The position numbers and the translations under genes were made by a program. Under the pieces are notes generated by a model. It did not search any database and was not told the origin of the DNA. It saw nothing but the letters and a program-made list of their open reading frames with translations. From NCBI RefSeq assembly GCF_001713395.1, contig NZ_CP016450.1, positions 496,001 to 560,000 on the forward strand: a stretch of 64,000 nt of DNA. Reading direction: 5' to 3'. Source of the DNA: Sinorhizobium sp. RAC02. GTDB lineage: Bacteria > Pseudomonadota > Alphaproteobacteria > Rhizobiales > Rhizobiaceae. This document shows positions 9,601-16,853 of this stretch, one piece after another; the stretch's first letter is position 1, and every line of letters starts with the position of its first letter.

Positions 9601-10331
9601 TGGATCGCCTTCTCGTAGTCGCGGTAGTAGCGCTCGGCATCGGCGCCGGTGGTCGCGGCTTCGCCCAGCATGTCATAGGAATAGCGGAAACCCCGGGCTT
9701 CCAGCGGCTTGGCGCGCTTCAGCGCTTCCTCGATCGTCTCGCCGGTGACGAACTGCTCGCCCATCATGCGCATCGCCATGTCGACGCCGCGGCGGATCAC
9801 CGGCTCGCCAGCGCGTGCGATCAGACGGGTCAGCGCGGCGGAAAGACCGCGGTCGTTGACGGTGGATGTGAGCTTGCCGGTGACGACGAGGCCCCAAGTG
9901 GCCGCGTTGACGAACAGCGACTTGCCGCCGCCGATATGGGAGGTCCAGTCCCCCTCGGAAATCTTGTCGCGGATCAGGGCGTCACGGGTGTCCGTATCCG
10001 GAATGCGCAGCAGCGCTTCGGCAAGGCACATCAGCGCAACGCCTTCTTGGCTCGACAGCGAATACTCCTGCACCAGACCCTCGACGCCCGTGCCCTTGTG
10101 CTTGGCGCGTAGCGCCTCGATCAGCGTGCGGGCGGTGGCGCGGATGTCGTAGCGCTGCGTCTCGGTGACGCCGGCAGCGGCAACCAGCGGCGGCAGGCAT
10201 TCGGTCTCGGGACGGCGATAGGCGGCCGTGATCGCCCGGCGCAGGTCGCTCTGCGGTCGTACCGGCGGGGCGAAATGCGAAAAGGGGATGAGGGTTTCGT
10301 CGGTGGCGGGAAGCGAGGCTGGGTTCTGCAT
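6633..10331 (-). CDS. putA: Bifunctional proline dehydrogenase / glutamate semialdehyde dehydrogenase
   Basis: PutA oxidises proline to P5C with FAD and then to glutamate with NAD+. The chain is about 1232 residues from the ATG at 10331 (a TTG at 10385 would add 18). The PRODH barrel occupies roughly the first half and includes 'RLVKGAYWDAE'. The aldehyde dehydrogenase domain follows, with 'LIAETGGQN' and the catalytic Cys in 'SAGQRCSAL'. A C-terminal domain then closes the substrate tunnel. No ribbon-helix-helix DNA-binding domain precedes the barrel, so unlike E. coli PutA it should not repress itself; the divergent Lrp-type gene fits that role, as described for Agrobacterium putA/putR. The TTG start would overlap the stop of a small upstream ORF. 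Confidence 0.95.
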   Translation of the reverse strand: MQNPASLPATDETLIPFSHFAPPVRPQSDLRRAITAAYRRPETECLPPLVAAAGVTETQRYDIRATARTLIEALRAKHKGTGVEGLVQEYSLSSQEGVALMCLAEALLRIPDTDTRDALIRDKISEGDWTSHIGGGKSLFVNAATWGLVVTGKLTSTVNDRGLSAALTRLIARAGEPVIRRGVDMAMRMMGEQFVTGETIEEALKRAKPLEARGFRYSYDMLGEAATTGADAERYYRDYEKAIHAIGTASAGRGIYDGPGISIKLSALHPRYSRSQAARVMDELLPKVKALAALAKKYDIGLNIDAEEADRLELSLDLLEGLCFDADLQGWSGLGFVVQAYGKRCPFVLDFIIDLARRSGRRVMVRLVKGAYWDAEIKRAQLDGLADFPVYTRKIHTDVAYVACARKLLAAPDAVFPQFATHNAQSLATIYQLAGPDFAVGKYEFQCLHGMGEPLYDEVVGKDKLDRPCRIYAPVGTHETLLAYLVRRLLENGANSSFVNRISDPKVSVESLIADPVDIVAAMPVVGAPHDQIALPNALFGKSRENSKGLDLSNEETLHGLSAELAGTAARKWHAAPLLADGKAGGETLDVLNPADHRDVVGRITQAKVEDAETIVAAAAGHVAAWSTVSPADRAACLDRAADIMEGRIEPLMGIIMREAGKSAANAIGEVREAVDFLRYYAEQARRTLGPSHLPLGPIVCISPWNFPLAIFTGQVAAALVAGNPVLAKPAEETPIIAHESVKILHEAGVPVGALQFVPGDGRLGAALVGAQKTAGVMFTGSTEVARLIQVQLAERLSAGGKPIPLIAETGGQNGMIVDSSALAEQVVADVIASAFDSAGQRCSALRVLCLQDDVADRTLTMLKGALQQLTLGRTDSLHVDIGPVITAEARDGIASHIERMRGLGNKVEQLPLPAIAEHGTYVAPTIIEIKKLSDLQREVFGPVLHVIRFRRADLDKLIDDINASGYGLTFGLHTRLDETIAHVTSRIKAGNLYVNRNIIGAVVGVQPFGGRGLSGTGPKAGGPLYIGRLVQKAPVPPQQDSVHTDPALRDFITWLDRKGRTAEGETARGFANRSALGLLRELAGPVGERNLYALHPRGRILLVPESETGLLRQVAAALATGNEIAINEVASLKSTLADLPTSVAARLSWTSDWEKAGPFAGALVEGNAEAVLAANRRIAALPGPLVLMQAATTEELATDPEAYCLNWLLEEVSTSINTAAAGGNASLMSIG

Positions 10332-10381
10332 GGAAGGACCTATGAGAAGCGGTTCAGTGGCTTGCGGGGTATCGGATAGGG

Positions 10382-10588
10382 TCAACGAACGAAGGCGGTG
10401 GCCGGCTCGTCCCGATCGTCCGGGACGTCATGAAACTGCGACGCTTGGCGGACCTGAAGGCTGGGTTCCGCGCGGACGGACCGCTCTGGTTTGATGCTGC
10501 AGGCCGCGACGAGAGCCGGAATGGCGAGCGGCTTGTAGTGGCTGATGAGGTCCGGCGGCATGCTATCATCGAAGCTGTTGTCTTGCAC
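10382..10588 (-). CDS. Small hypothetical protein upstream of putA
   Basis: A 68-residue reading frame starts at a GTG (10588) with AGGGGATATTG just upstream. It contains 'MPPDLISHYKPLAIPALVAA', a mildly hydrophobic segment, then a charged tail with 'SQFHDVPDD'. Its TGA overlaps the possible TTG start of putA as TTGA, which would couple translation. I do not recognise a family. An internal ATG at 10561 is the alternative start. It may be a genuine leader-encoded small protein of the put operon, or chance. Confidence 0.4.
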   Translation of the reverse strand: MQDNSFDDSMPPDLISHYKPLAIPALVAACSIKPERSVRAEPSLQVRQASQFHDVPDDRDEPATAFVR

Positions 10589-10759
10589 CAATATCCCCTG
10601 TCGTCTGGCGCCGGAACATTGCCTGCGCCCGGTCACGCCAGAGGCGGCCGGGTATCGTGCAATCGTTCCTGGAAACTGTGCGGAACAATATCACGAGCCC
10701 TGAAAGCGAATGGACTTCATATCGTCCCGTGTTAGGCTATATGGGTCTATTTTTTTCAG

Positions 10760-11242
10760 ATGGAGGGTGATTTGCCCGATATAGTGCAGATTAATGGGTC
10801 ATTAGACGCGTTCGATCGAAAAATCCTCGAGGAACTCGCCGAGAACGGCCGCATCTCCGTGGCAGAGTTGGCGGAGAAGGTCGGCCTGTCGAAAACGCCA
10901 TGCCAGAACCGGTTCAAGCGCTTGATCACGGAGGGCTTCATCCAGGGGTTCAAGGCGATCCTCAATCCGGCCAAGATGAACCTCGACCACATCGCCTTCG
11001 CCGAGGTGAAACTCACCAACACGCAGGAAGACGCGCTCAACAGTTTCAACGCGGCGGTGCGGAAGATCAAGGAGGTGGAGGAGTGCCACATGATCGCCGG
11101 CCGCTTCGATTATCTCCTGAAGATCCGCACGCGTGACATCAAGAAATACCGGCTGGTTCTCGGAGAGCGGATTTCCAACCTGCCCTATGTCGCAAGCACA
11201 TCGACCAACGTGGCGATGGAGACGGTAAAGGAGCGCGGCTGA
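10760..11242 (+). CDS. putR: Lrp/AsnC-family regulator, probable proline-responsive activator
   Basis: This 160-residue regulator has an N-terminal helix-turn-helix ('GRISVAELAEKVGLSKTPCQNR') and a C-terminal RAM/AsnC ligand domain that includes 'VEECHMIAGRFDYLLKIR'. It is divergent from putA, matching the putA-putR arrangement known in Agrobacterium, where PutR activates putA in response to proline. The ATG at 10760 has no good ribosome site. An in-frame TTG at 10772 sits 4-5 bases after GGAGGG and is a credible alternative start. The roughly 170-base gap to the small ORF holds both promoters. Confidence 0.88.
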   Translation: MEGDLPDIVQINGSLDAFDRKILEELAENGRISVAELAEKVGLSKTPCQNRFKRLITEGFIQGFKAILNPAKMNLDHIAFAEVKLTNTQEDALNSFNAAVRKIKEVEECHMIAGRFDYLLKIRTRDIKKYRLVLGERISNLPYVASTSTNVAMETVKERG

Positions 11243-11291
11243 CCTTCCGGTCGTGGTGTCGTGCCCAAGCCCGCGGCTGTCGTCTTCCCGC

Positions 11292-11337
11292 TTGAAATCG
11301 ATCTTGTTGAACAATACTAATATTGTCATTCAACAAG
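11292..11337 (+). promoter_or_regulatory. Candidate promoter overlapping an inverted-repeat operator
   Basis: CTTGTTGAA (11303-11311) and TTCAACAAG (11329-11337) are perfect reverse complements, and an inner pair CAATA/TATTG (11312-11316, 11321-11325) extends the dyad. TTGAAA at 11292 and TACTAA at 11315 are separated by 17 bases, a plausible -35/-10 pair lying across the dyad. The AT-rich stem is a poor terminator for putR, so a repressor or activator site for the DUF1989 gene is more likely. Confidence 0.4.
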
Positions 11338-11397
11338 TTTTCGTTTGCCCGGAGGGCGATTTCCGGCGGCAGACGGGTAGCAAAAGGGGGAATTGCC

Positions 11398-12258
11398 ATG
11401 AAGCCTCGTCCGATAACGACCGCACCGGCTGATGCCGCTGCCCGCAAGGCGATCGCGCCGGTGGTCTGCTACCCGGTCGAAACATTGCCGCGTCCGGATC
11501 TTTCGACCTATCGCGCCTTGCGAGACGATCTGGAACTGGTCGAAACCGTCGTCGTGCCGCCGCGCGAAGCGGCGACCTGGTCGGTGCCGGCAGGGCATTT
11601 CTGCCGCATCGTCTCCAGCGAGGGGCCGCAGGTCGGCGACCTCAACCTGTTCAACGCGAACGACCTCAAGGAACGGCTGTTCACCGGCAAGACGCGCGCG
11701 CTGAACGGCACCCATGTCGGCCTCGGCGACCAGCTGTTTTCCAATTTCCCGTATCTGCGCCCCATCGCCACCATCACGCACGACACGCTGGACTGGTATG
11801 GTTTCGACGACTTCGGCGGGTCGGTGCATGACGTGATCGGCACGCGGTGCGATCCCTATACGCACAATCTCTTGAGCAACGGCGGACAGTACCACCACTG
11901 CTGCCACTCGAACCTGACGCGCGCCTTTGCCGGAAAAACCGGCATGCCGCTGCGCGAGGCGGAGCCCTATGTGCACGACGTGCTGAACGTCTTCATGTGC
12001 ACCGGCTTCACCCGCGATACGGGGCAGTATTTCATGAAGGCGAGCCCGGTGCGGCCGGGCGACTATCTGGAATTCTTTGCTGAGATCGACCTTCTCGGCT
12101 GCATGTCGGCCTGCCCGGGCGGGGATTGTTCGGCGCAGCACTCTTCCGATACGGCGAAGTGCTATCCGATGGTCGTCGAAATCTACAAGGCAAAGGGCCT
12201 GCCCGAAGGCTGGGCGCCGCCGCCGGTCAACGGCTACGACGGCACCCATGGTCTGTAG
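11398..12258 (+). CDS. DUF1989 / urea carboxylase-associated family protein
   Basis: This 286-residue cytoplasmic protein starts at the ATG at 11398, behind AAGGGGG. The family pattern is clear: 'VPAGHFCRIVSSEGPQVGDLN', 'QYHHCCHSNL' and a Cys-rich 'CMSACPGGDCS' near the C-terminus. DUF1989 proteins are found with urea carboxylase and in guanidine/carboxyguanidine degradation, where related pairs act as hydrolases. No urea carboxylase or allophanate hydrolase is present in this window, so the substrate is unknown. It is preceded by a 35-bp dyad that could be its operator and ends 3 bases before a convergent gene. Confidence 0.8.
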   Translation: MKPRPITTAPADAAARKAIAPVVCYPVETLPRPDLSTYRALRDDLELVETVVVPPREAATWSVPAGHFCRIVSSEGPQVGDLNLFNANDLKERLFTGKTRALNGTHVGLGDQLFSNFPYLRPIATITHDTLDWYGFDDFGGSVHDVIGTRCDPYTHNLLSNGGQYHHCCHSNLTRAFAGKTGMPLREAEPYVHDVLNVFMCTGFTRDTGQYFMKASPVRPGDYLEFFAEIDLLGCMSACPGGDCSAQHSSDTAKCYPMVVEIYKAKGLPEGWAPPPVNGYDGTHGL

Positions 12259-12261
12259 CGC

Positions 12262-12894
12262 TTAACGCGGGCGGCGGACGGCGCGGATCTTTCCGCTGCT
12301 CCCGCCGCCGCAGAAGAAGCGATCGGCGCCATCGGATTCGAGACCGGACACACCGGTTCCTTCGGGCATGACGATGGTGTCGAGCACGGCACCGGTTTCC
12401 GGGTCGAGACGACGAAGGTCGCTTTCCTCGCCTTCCCACGTGCCGTGCCAGAGTTCGCCATCCACCCAGGTTACGCCCGTCACCATGCGGTTGCTCTGGA
12501 TGCTGCGGACGACCTTGCCCGTTTCTGGTTCGATCTGGTGGATCTGCTTGCTGCGATATTCGCCGACCCAGAGAAAGCCCTCCGCCCAGGTAAGGCCGGA
12601 GTCACCGCCGTTGCCGGGAGCGGGAATGGTGGCGAGCACGCTGCCGGAGGCGGGATCGATCTTGCGGATGCGGTCTTCGGCGATCTGGAAGAGGTGGCGA
12701 CCGTCATAGGCGGTGCCGGCATGGGCGGCGACGTCGATTGAACGCAACAATTTGCCATCGTCCGGGTCGACTGCATTGACCTTGTCGCCGGAGGCGAACC
12801 AGACGTTCTTGCCGTCATAGGTCACGCCGTGGACGGGTTCGCCACCGGGGAAGGGGCCGTATTCGCGGATGATATCTGCCTGGGACGTCGTCAT
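12262..12894 (-). CDS. Beta-propeller protein of the PQQ-like/glutamine-cyclotransferase-like type
   Basis: The 210-residue protein is built of repeated blades of the form 'xxVxWVxGxLWxGxYRSxxIxxIxPETGKVV' (for example 'WAEGFLWVGEYRS' and 'WVDGELWHGTW'). This resembles short SMP-30/Vgb/glutamine cyclotransferase-like propellers. No signal peptide is visible, so it should be cytoplasmic. I place the start at 12894, 6 bases after AAAGGAG, because the ATG at 12900 abuts that ribosome site. It is short for a full propeller (about five blades) and has no identifiable catalytic residue. It may be cotranscribed with nothing else: the regulator upstream is on the same strand with only a short gap. 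Confidence 0.6.
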   Translation of the reverse strand: MTTSQADIIREYGPFPGGEPVHGVTYDGKNVWFASGDKVNAVDPDDGKLLRSIDVAAHAGTAYDGRHLFQIAEDRIRKIDPASGSVLATIPAPGNGGDSGLTWAEGFLWVGEYRSKQIHQIEPETGKVVRSIQSNRMVTGVTWVDGELWHGTWEGEESDLRRLDPETGAVLDTIVMPEGTGVSGLESDGADRFFCGGGSSGKIRAVRRPR

Positions 12895-12927
12895 CGTCAT
12901 CTCCTTTGGATTGTTGATGACCCGATG

Positions 12928-14148
12928 TTAACCGCCTGGCAGCGGACCCGGGAGTAACAAGAGTGTCGAGAAAGCACCGGGCGTCGGCGTCAGCCAGCGC
13001 TGGGTGCGCCCGCGGCCGATCGACTGCACCTTTCCCGCTGCGGAAAGCTGTTCGAGTGCGCGCTGTACCGTGCGGGCGCTGCTGCCGAGCGCGATGGCGA
13101 GCGCCGAACTGGACCACGCTTCCCCATCGGCAAAGAGCGCCAGCACGTCGGCATGCGGTTCATCGAGCGGGGGCGCGAGCACGGCGACCGGTTGGCCATC
13201 GCGCGGCGCCAGCAGGAAGCCGTCCCTGGTGGCGGTGATGTCTGCCAGGGAAGCCAGTTCGGCACGCAGCCGGCCCATTTCCACGCGCAGGCGGGCGCGA
13301 TGCGATTCATCGGCATGTCTGGCGCGGAAGGCGCGAAGCAGCAGGGTTTCCCGGCTGGCATCGTGCGGAAAGGCTTCGGCGAGCGTGCGCAGCAGGGAGA
13401 AGAGGATGGGTCGCGTCGCCAGCGACAGCTTGGTCTCTCCACAGCGCAGGACATGGCGGCAGGCGTCGACGACCAGACTGTCCGTGGCCAGTAGCGCCTC
13501 GACTTCATCCGGAAGCAGCGAGCGTTCCGCACCGTTCGCAATCAGGCGCGCTGCCGGTTTTTGCAGGATCGCGGCGTCGGCCTGCACTTCTTCGATGAGG
13601 GCCGGGATGCGTGCCTGCCGGGCGGCCTCGATGGCGCGTTGAAAGGCATCGCGCGCGGTCGCCATGCGCAACCGGCGGATCGCAATGCCGGCCGCCGCCA
13701 ATTCATGGGCGGCGCGCAGTGGCGGGGGCAGGGTGGCGGGATCGACGTCAGCGAGCAAGGTTGCGGCATCGTCCAGCCGGCCGATCAAGAGCAGGCGGCG
13801 GATAGCAAGGGTGCGGGCGTGTGCCGCATTCAGCCAGTCGCCATGTGCCGTCAGTGTCGCGCCGGCCGCGGCAAGCGCCTTCACTGGCCAGGTCAGATCG
13901 CGTGAGACGAGGGCAATCTCGGCTTCGGCAACGACGCAACGCGCACGCGCCACGGCCTCGCGTGGGCCGAAGGCACTGGCCGCACTTTTCAGCAGGACTT
14001 TCGCCCGGTCGAGATCGCCAAGCTGTGCCATTGCGATGCCGCGCAACGCCAGCGCCGGGGCATCGTCGCGTAGCGCCACGCGGTTCAGCGCGCCGAGCGG
14101 ATCGCCGGTGGCAAGGGCGCGGGCAGCGGCCGTGATCATCGAGTCCAT
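12928..14148 (-). CDS. TPR-like protein with C-terminal winged-helix domain (transcriptional regulator)
   Basis: The protein has 406 residues. The first two thirds are Ala/Leu-rich helical repeats of TPR character (for example 'ALALRGIAMAQLGDLDRAKVLLKSA'), with no recognisable enzyme motif. The last ~80 residues look like a winged helix-turn-helix: 'EPHADVLALFADGEAWSSSALAIALGSSARTVQRALEQL', ending in a wing and 'RTQRWLTP'. It is divergent from the DUF899 gene with about 85 bases between them, so it probably controls that gene or itself. The architecture (repeat sensor plus terminal DNA-binding domain) resembles activator-type regulators, but I do not recognise the family. Confidence 0.6.
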   Translation of the reverse strand: MDSMITAAARALATGDPLGALNRVALRDDAPALALRGIAMAQLGDLDRAKVLLKSAASAFGPREAVARARCVVAEAEIALVSRDLTWPVKALAAAGATLTAHGDWLNAAHARTLAIRRLLLIGRLDDAATLLADVDPATLPPPLRAAHELAAAGIAIRRLRMATARDAFQRAIEAARQARIPALIEEVQADAAILQKPAARLIANGAERSLLPDEVEALLATDSLVVDACRHVLRCGETKLSLATRPILFSLLRTLAEAFPHDASRETLLLRAFRARHADESHRARLRVEMGRLRAELASLADITATRDGFLLAPRDGQPVAVLAPPLDEPHADVLALFADGEAWSSSALAIALGSSARTVQRALEQLSAAGKVQSIGRGRTQRWLTPTPGAFSTLLLLPGPLPGG

Positions 14149-14232
14149 GGTTTTCCCGTCACACTTGTAACTCCCACGCTCCCGGACCCGGCGCCTATTC
14201 TTGGTTCATCGAAACAAGAAAGGATGTTCGTG

Positions 14233-14931
14233 ATGCGCAATCAAGTCGTTTCGCACGAGGACTGGCTGAAGGCCCGCCTTGACCTGCTCGCCGAAGAGAA
14301 GGAATTCACCCGAAAGCGCGAGGCGCTGACCCGCCGCCGCATGGCGATGCCCTGGGAACGGGTGGAGAAACACTACGAATTCCAGGGGCCGAACGGCCGG
14401 CAATCGCTGGAAGAGCTGTTCGAGGGGCGCTCACAGCTCCTCGTCTATCACTTCATGCTCGGTCCCGACTGGCAGGAGGGCTGCACGCATTGCTCCTTCT
14501 GGGCGGACAATTTCAACGGCATCCCGATCCATCTTGCCCAGCGCGACGTGACCTTCAAAGCGATCTCGCGTGCGCCATTCGAAAAGATCGAGGCCTATCG
14601 GCAACGCATGGGCTGGAGTTTCCCCTGGGTGTCGTCGGGCGGCAGTGATTTCAACTTCGATTACCAGGCTTCCGCCACAGCGGAGGAGCTCGCAGACGGC
14701 CGCGCCACCTACAATTTTCAGATTCGTTCGAACACGATGTCGGAAATGGTCGGCGTCAGCGTCTTTTACAGGAGCGGGCCGGGCGAGGTGTACCACACCT
14801 ATTCCTGCTACGCACGCGGTGTCGAGATGGTGAACGGTGCCTATCACTTCCTCGACCTCGTGCCGAAGGGCCGCGACGAGGACGGCCTTCGCTATCCGAT
14901 GGAATGGGTGAAGCGGCACGATCAGTATTGA
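14233..14931 (+). CDS. DUF899 family thioredoxin-fold protein
   Basis: This 232-residue protein contains the DUF899 hallmarks 'LVYHFMLGPDW', the CxxC pair in 'GCTHCSFW', and 'RAPFEKIEAYRQRMGW'. The fold is thioredoxin-like and the family is often annotated as a dithiol-disulfide isomerase or thioredoxin-like oxidoreductase of unknown substrate. I prefer the ATG at 14233, 8 bases after AAGGA; an ATG at 14224 has the ribosome site abutting it. It is divergent from the TPR/winged-helix regulator and followed 48 bases later by an MFS gene on the same strand. Confidence 0.85.
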   Translation: MRNQVVSHEDWLKARLDLLAEEKEFTRKREALTRRRMAMPWERVEKHYEFQGPNGRQSLEELFEGRSQLLVYHFMLGPDWQEGCTHCSFWADNFNGIPIHLAQRDVTFKAISRAPFEKIEAYRQRMGWSFPWVSSGGSDFNFDYQASATAEELADGRATYNFQIRSNTMSEMVGVSVFYRSGPGEVYHTYSCYARGVEMVNGAYHFLDLVPKGRDEDGLRYPMEWVKRHDQY

Positions 14932-14979
14932 TTTTGGGGCGGCTCAGGCCAAAATCGGCCGGCCGCGAAGGAGATGACA

Positions 14980-16194
14980 ATGATCCATACGCATTATCGC
15001 TGGGTGATCGTCGCTGCGGGCGGCCTGCTCGGCTGCATCGCCATCGGCGCGATGTTTTCGCTGCCGGTCTTCCTGCTGCCGATCGCCAAGGATACCGGCT
15101 GGTCGGTGACCGGCGTTTCCACCGCCATGACCATCGGCTTCCTCGCCATGGCCTTCGCCAGCATGTTCTGGGGCGGGCTTTCCGACCGCGTGGGACCGCG
15201 GCCGGTGGTGCTGGCCGGCTCGGTGCTTCTGGCGGCGAGCCTTGGGCTTGCCAGCATCGCGACGTCTTTGGTCGCCTTTCAGTTCGTCTTTGGCCTGCTT
15301 GTGGGCGTGGCGGCGGCAGCGGTCTTCGCGCCGATGATGGCCTGCGTGACGGGCTGGTTCGACACGCATCGCAGCCTCGCCGTGTCGCTGGTTTCGGCGG
15401 GCATGGGCATGGCGCCGATGACCATGGCACCCTTCGCTGCCTGGCTGGTTTCCCTGCATGACTGGCGAACCTCGATGCAGATCATCGCGGTCGTCGTCGC
15501 TGTGGTGATGATCCCGACGACGTTCTTGATCCGGCGCCCGCCGGCACTGGAGGCGGGCGGTGAAGGCCTTGCAGAGATGGATGAGGCGCAAGAAGGCATG
15601 ACGACGCGCGACGTGATGAAATCACCGCAGTTCATTATCCTGTGCCTGACGAACTTCTTCTGCTGCGCCACCCATTCGGGGCCGATCTTCCACACGGTGA
15701 GCTACGCCATCACCTGCGGCATCCCGATGATCGCGGCGGTCTCGATCTACAGTGTCGAGGGCCTCGCCGGCATGGGCGGCCGTATCGCGTTCGGCATCCT
15801 AGGCGACCGGTTCGGCGCCAAGCACATCCTGGTGCTCGGTCTGCTCGCGCAGGCTTTTGGCGCGCTCGCCTATGTCTTTGCCGGCGGGCTCGCCTCGTTC
15901 TACGTCGTCGCCGCGATCTTCGGCTTCATCTATGCCGGCGTCATGCCGCTCTACGCGGTGATTGCGCGGGAAAACTTTCCGCTGCGGTTGATGGGCACGG
16001 TTATCGGCGGAACTGCCATGGCGGGAAGCCTCGGCATGGCGCTGGGTCCTGTCGCCGGCGGGCTGATCTACGATACCTTCGCCAGCTATACGTGGCTCTA
16101 TGCCGGCTCCGCGGGCATCGGCATCGGCGCCTTCCTGATCGCCATGACGTTCAAGCCGGTGCCGAAGGCGCGGGAAGCGCTGGCGGTTGCTTGA
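14980..16194 (+). CDS. Major facilitator superfamily transporter
   Basis: This inner-membrane carrier of about 404 residues has 12 predicted helices. The loop 2-3 motif 'GGLSDRVGPRPVV' and its duplicate in the second half 'GILGDRFGAKHILV' are characteristic. A short cytoplasmic loop after helix 6 carries 'EMDEAQEGMTTRDVMKSP'. The ATG at 14980 is favoured over 14974 because AAGGAG lies 6 bases upstream. The sequence resembles monocarboxylate/oxalate-formate-like MFS carriers, but the substrate cannot be read. It may be cotranscribed with the DUF899 gene. Confidence 0.85.
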   Translation: MIHTHYRWVIVAAGGLLGCIAIGAMFSLPVFLLPIAKDTGWSVTGVSTAMTIGFLAMAFASMFWGGLSDRVGPRPVVLAGSVLLAASLGLASIATSLVAFQFVFGLLVGVAAAAVFAPMMACVTGWFDTHRSLAVSLVSAGMGMAPMTMAPFAAWLVSLHDWRTSMQIIAVVVAVVMIPTTFLIRRPPALEAGGEGLAEMDEAQEGMTTRDVMKSPQFIILCLTNFFCCATHSGPIFHTVSYAITCGIPMIAAVSIYSVEGLAGMGGRIAFGILGDRFGAKHILVLGLLAQAFGALAYVFAGGLASFYVVAAIFGFIYAGVMPLYAVIARENFPLRLMGTVIGGTAMAGSLGMALGPVAGGLIYDTFASYTWLYAGSAGIGIGAFLIAMTFKPVPKAREALAVA

Positions 16195-16294
16195 AGGAAG
16201 GGACGTGACAAAGGAGGCAGTCACCGCATAGCCGATCGCCTCGTCCTCTTCCCGCCATGTCGACCGTGAGCCGGCATGGCGGAAAAGGTTGTGG

Positions 16295-16519
16295 TCAAGC
16301 TGCTCCGGCGGGGTCGCCTATCGGCATCAGGGCGGGATTCGTTGCCTGCTCCCGCTTGATTTTCTCTTCCTCGCTCAGCTGCTCGTCGTCCCTCGTCTTA
16401 TCTATCGCGTCGGGGTCGTCGTTGGCGGGCAGGCGGCTGCGGTTGGCTCCTGGGCCATCGCGACCGGGCGGCTGTTCCATGCTGCCGGGAGCACCGGGCT
16501 TCGGTTTTTCGATCGTCAT
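16295..16519 (-). CDS. Small hydrophilic hypothetical protein
   Basis: The product is 74 residues, rich in Pro, Gly, Asp and Glu, and probably disordered: it opens 'MTIEKPKPGAPGSM' and has a charged core 'DDEQLSEEEKIKREQ'. A strong GAGGAG ribosome site precedes the ATG. It starts 10 bases after the stop of the next gene, so the two form a small operon. I do not recognise it. Similar short acidic proteins are often annotated as hypothetical in rhizobia. Confidence 0.5.
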   Translation of the reverse strand: MTIEKPKPGAPGSMEQPPGRDGPGANRSRLPANDDPDAIDKTRDDEQLSEEEKIKREQATNPALMPIGDPAGAA

Positions 16520-16529
16520 GGTCGACTCC

Positions 16530-16727
16530 TCAAAAGTTCAAGAACTGCCCGGGGTTCCGGCGCGCGCGCATGAGAAGATCCAGCTCGCGCTTGGAAGGGC
16601 CGAACTTGTCGAAAAGGCGCTTGGCTTCCTGCTGCGACAGGTCGTAGGCCCGGCGGAAGGCTTCCACTGTATAACGCTCCCCCGACAGCCTTCTATGGTC
16701 AGGGAAAAGCTTGGATTGGTCCTGCAT
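16530..16727 (-). CDS. Small hypothetical protein with helical core
   Basis: The product is about 65 residues from the ATG at 16727 (an in-frame TTG at 16733 is possible). It contains 'LSGERYTVEAFRRAYDLSQQEAKRLFDKFGPSKRELD' in two adjacent helical segments, a pattern resembling short DUF3606-like stress-associated proteins of Rhizobiales that carry a helix-turn-helix-like fold. The family match is only a resemblance. It is the first gene of a two-gene unit with the disordered protein downstream. Confidence 0.5.
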   Translation of the reverse strand: MQDQSKLFPDHRRLSGERYTVEAFRRAYDLSQQEAKRLFDKFGPSKRELDLLMRARRNPGQFLNF

Positions 16728-16853
16728 CTGCAATCACGCCCAATGTCGTTGACGGTGCCTCAACCGGCAGGGGCGGCGATTGTTCCCAACGAATTTTGGA
16801 AAGGTTCGGGCGGACCGCTCCCGTCCGGCGACACCCGGGGATGAAAGGTATTG

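Noticed and set aside
8253..10112. A 619-codon plus-strand opening opposite putA
   Set aside because: It shows typical GC-driven antisense composition and no recognisable family; putA motifs are unambiguous on the other strand.
16242..16280. CCGCCATG/CATGGCGG inverted repeat between the MFS gene and the small minus-strand genes
   Set aside because: The loop is 15 bases and there is no T-run in either direction, so I do not call it a terminator.
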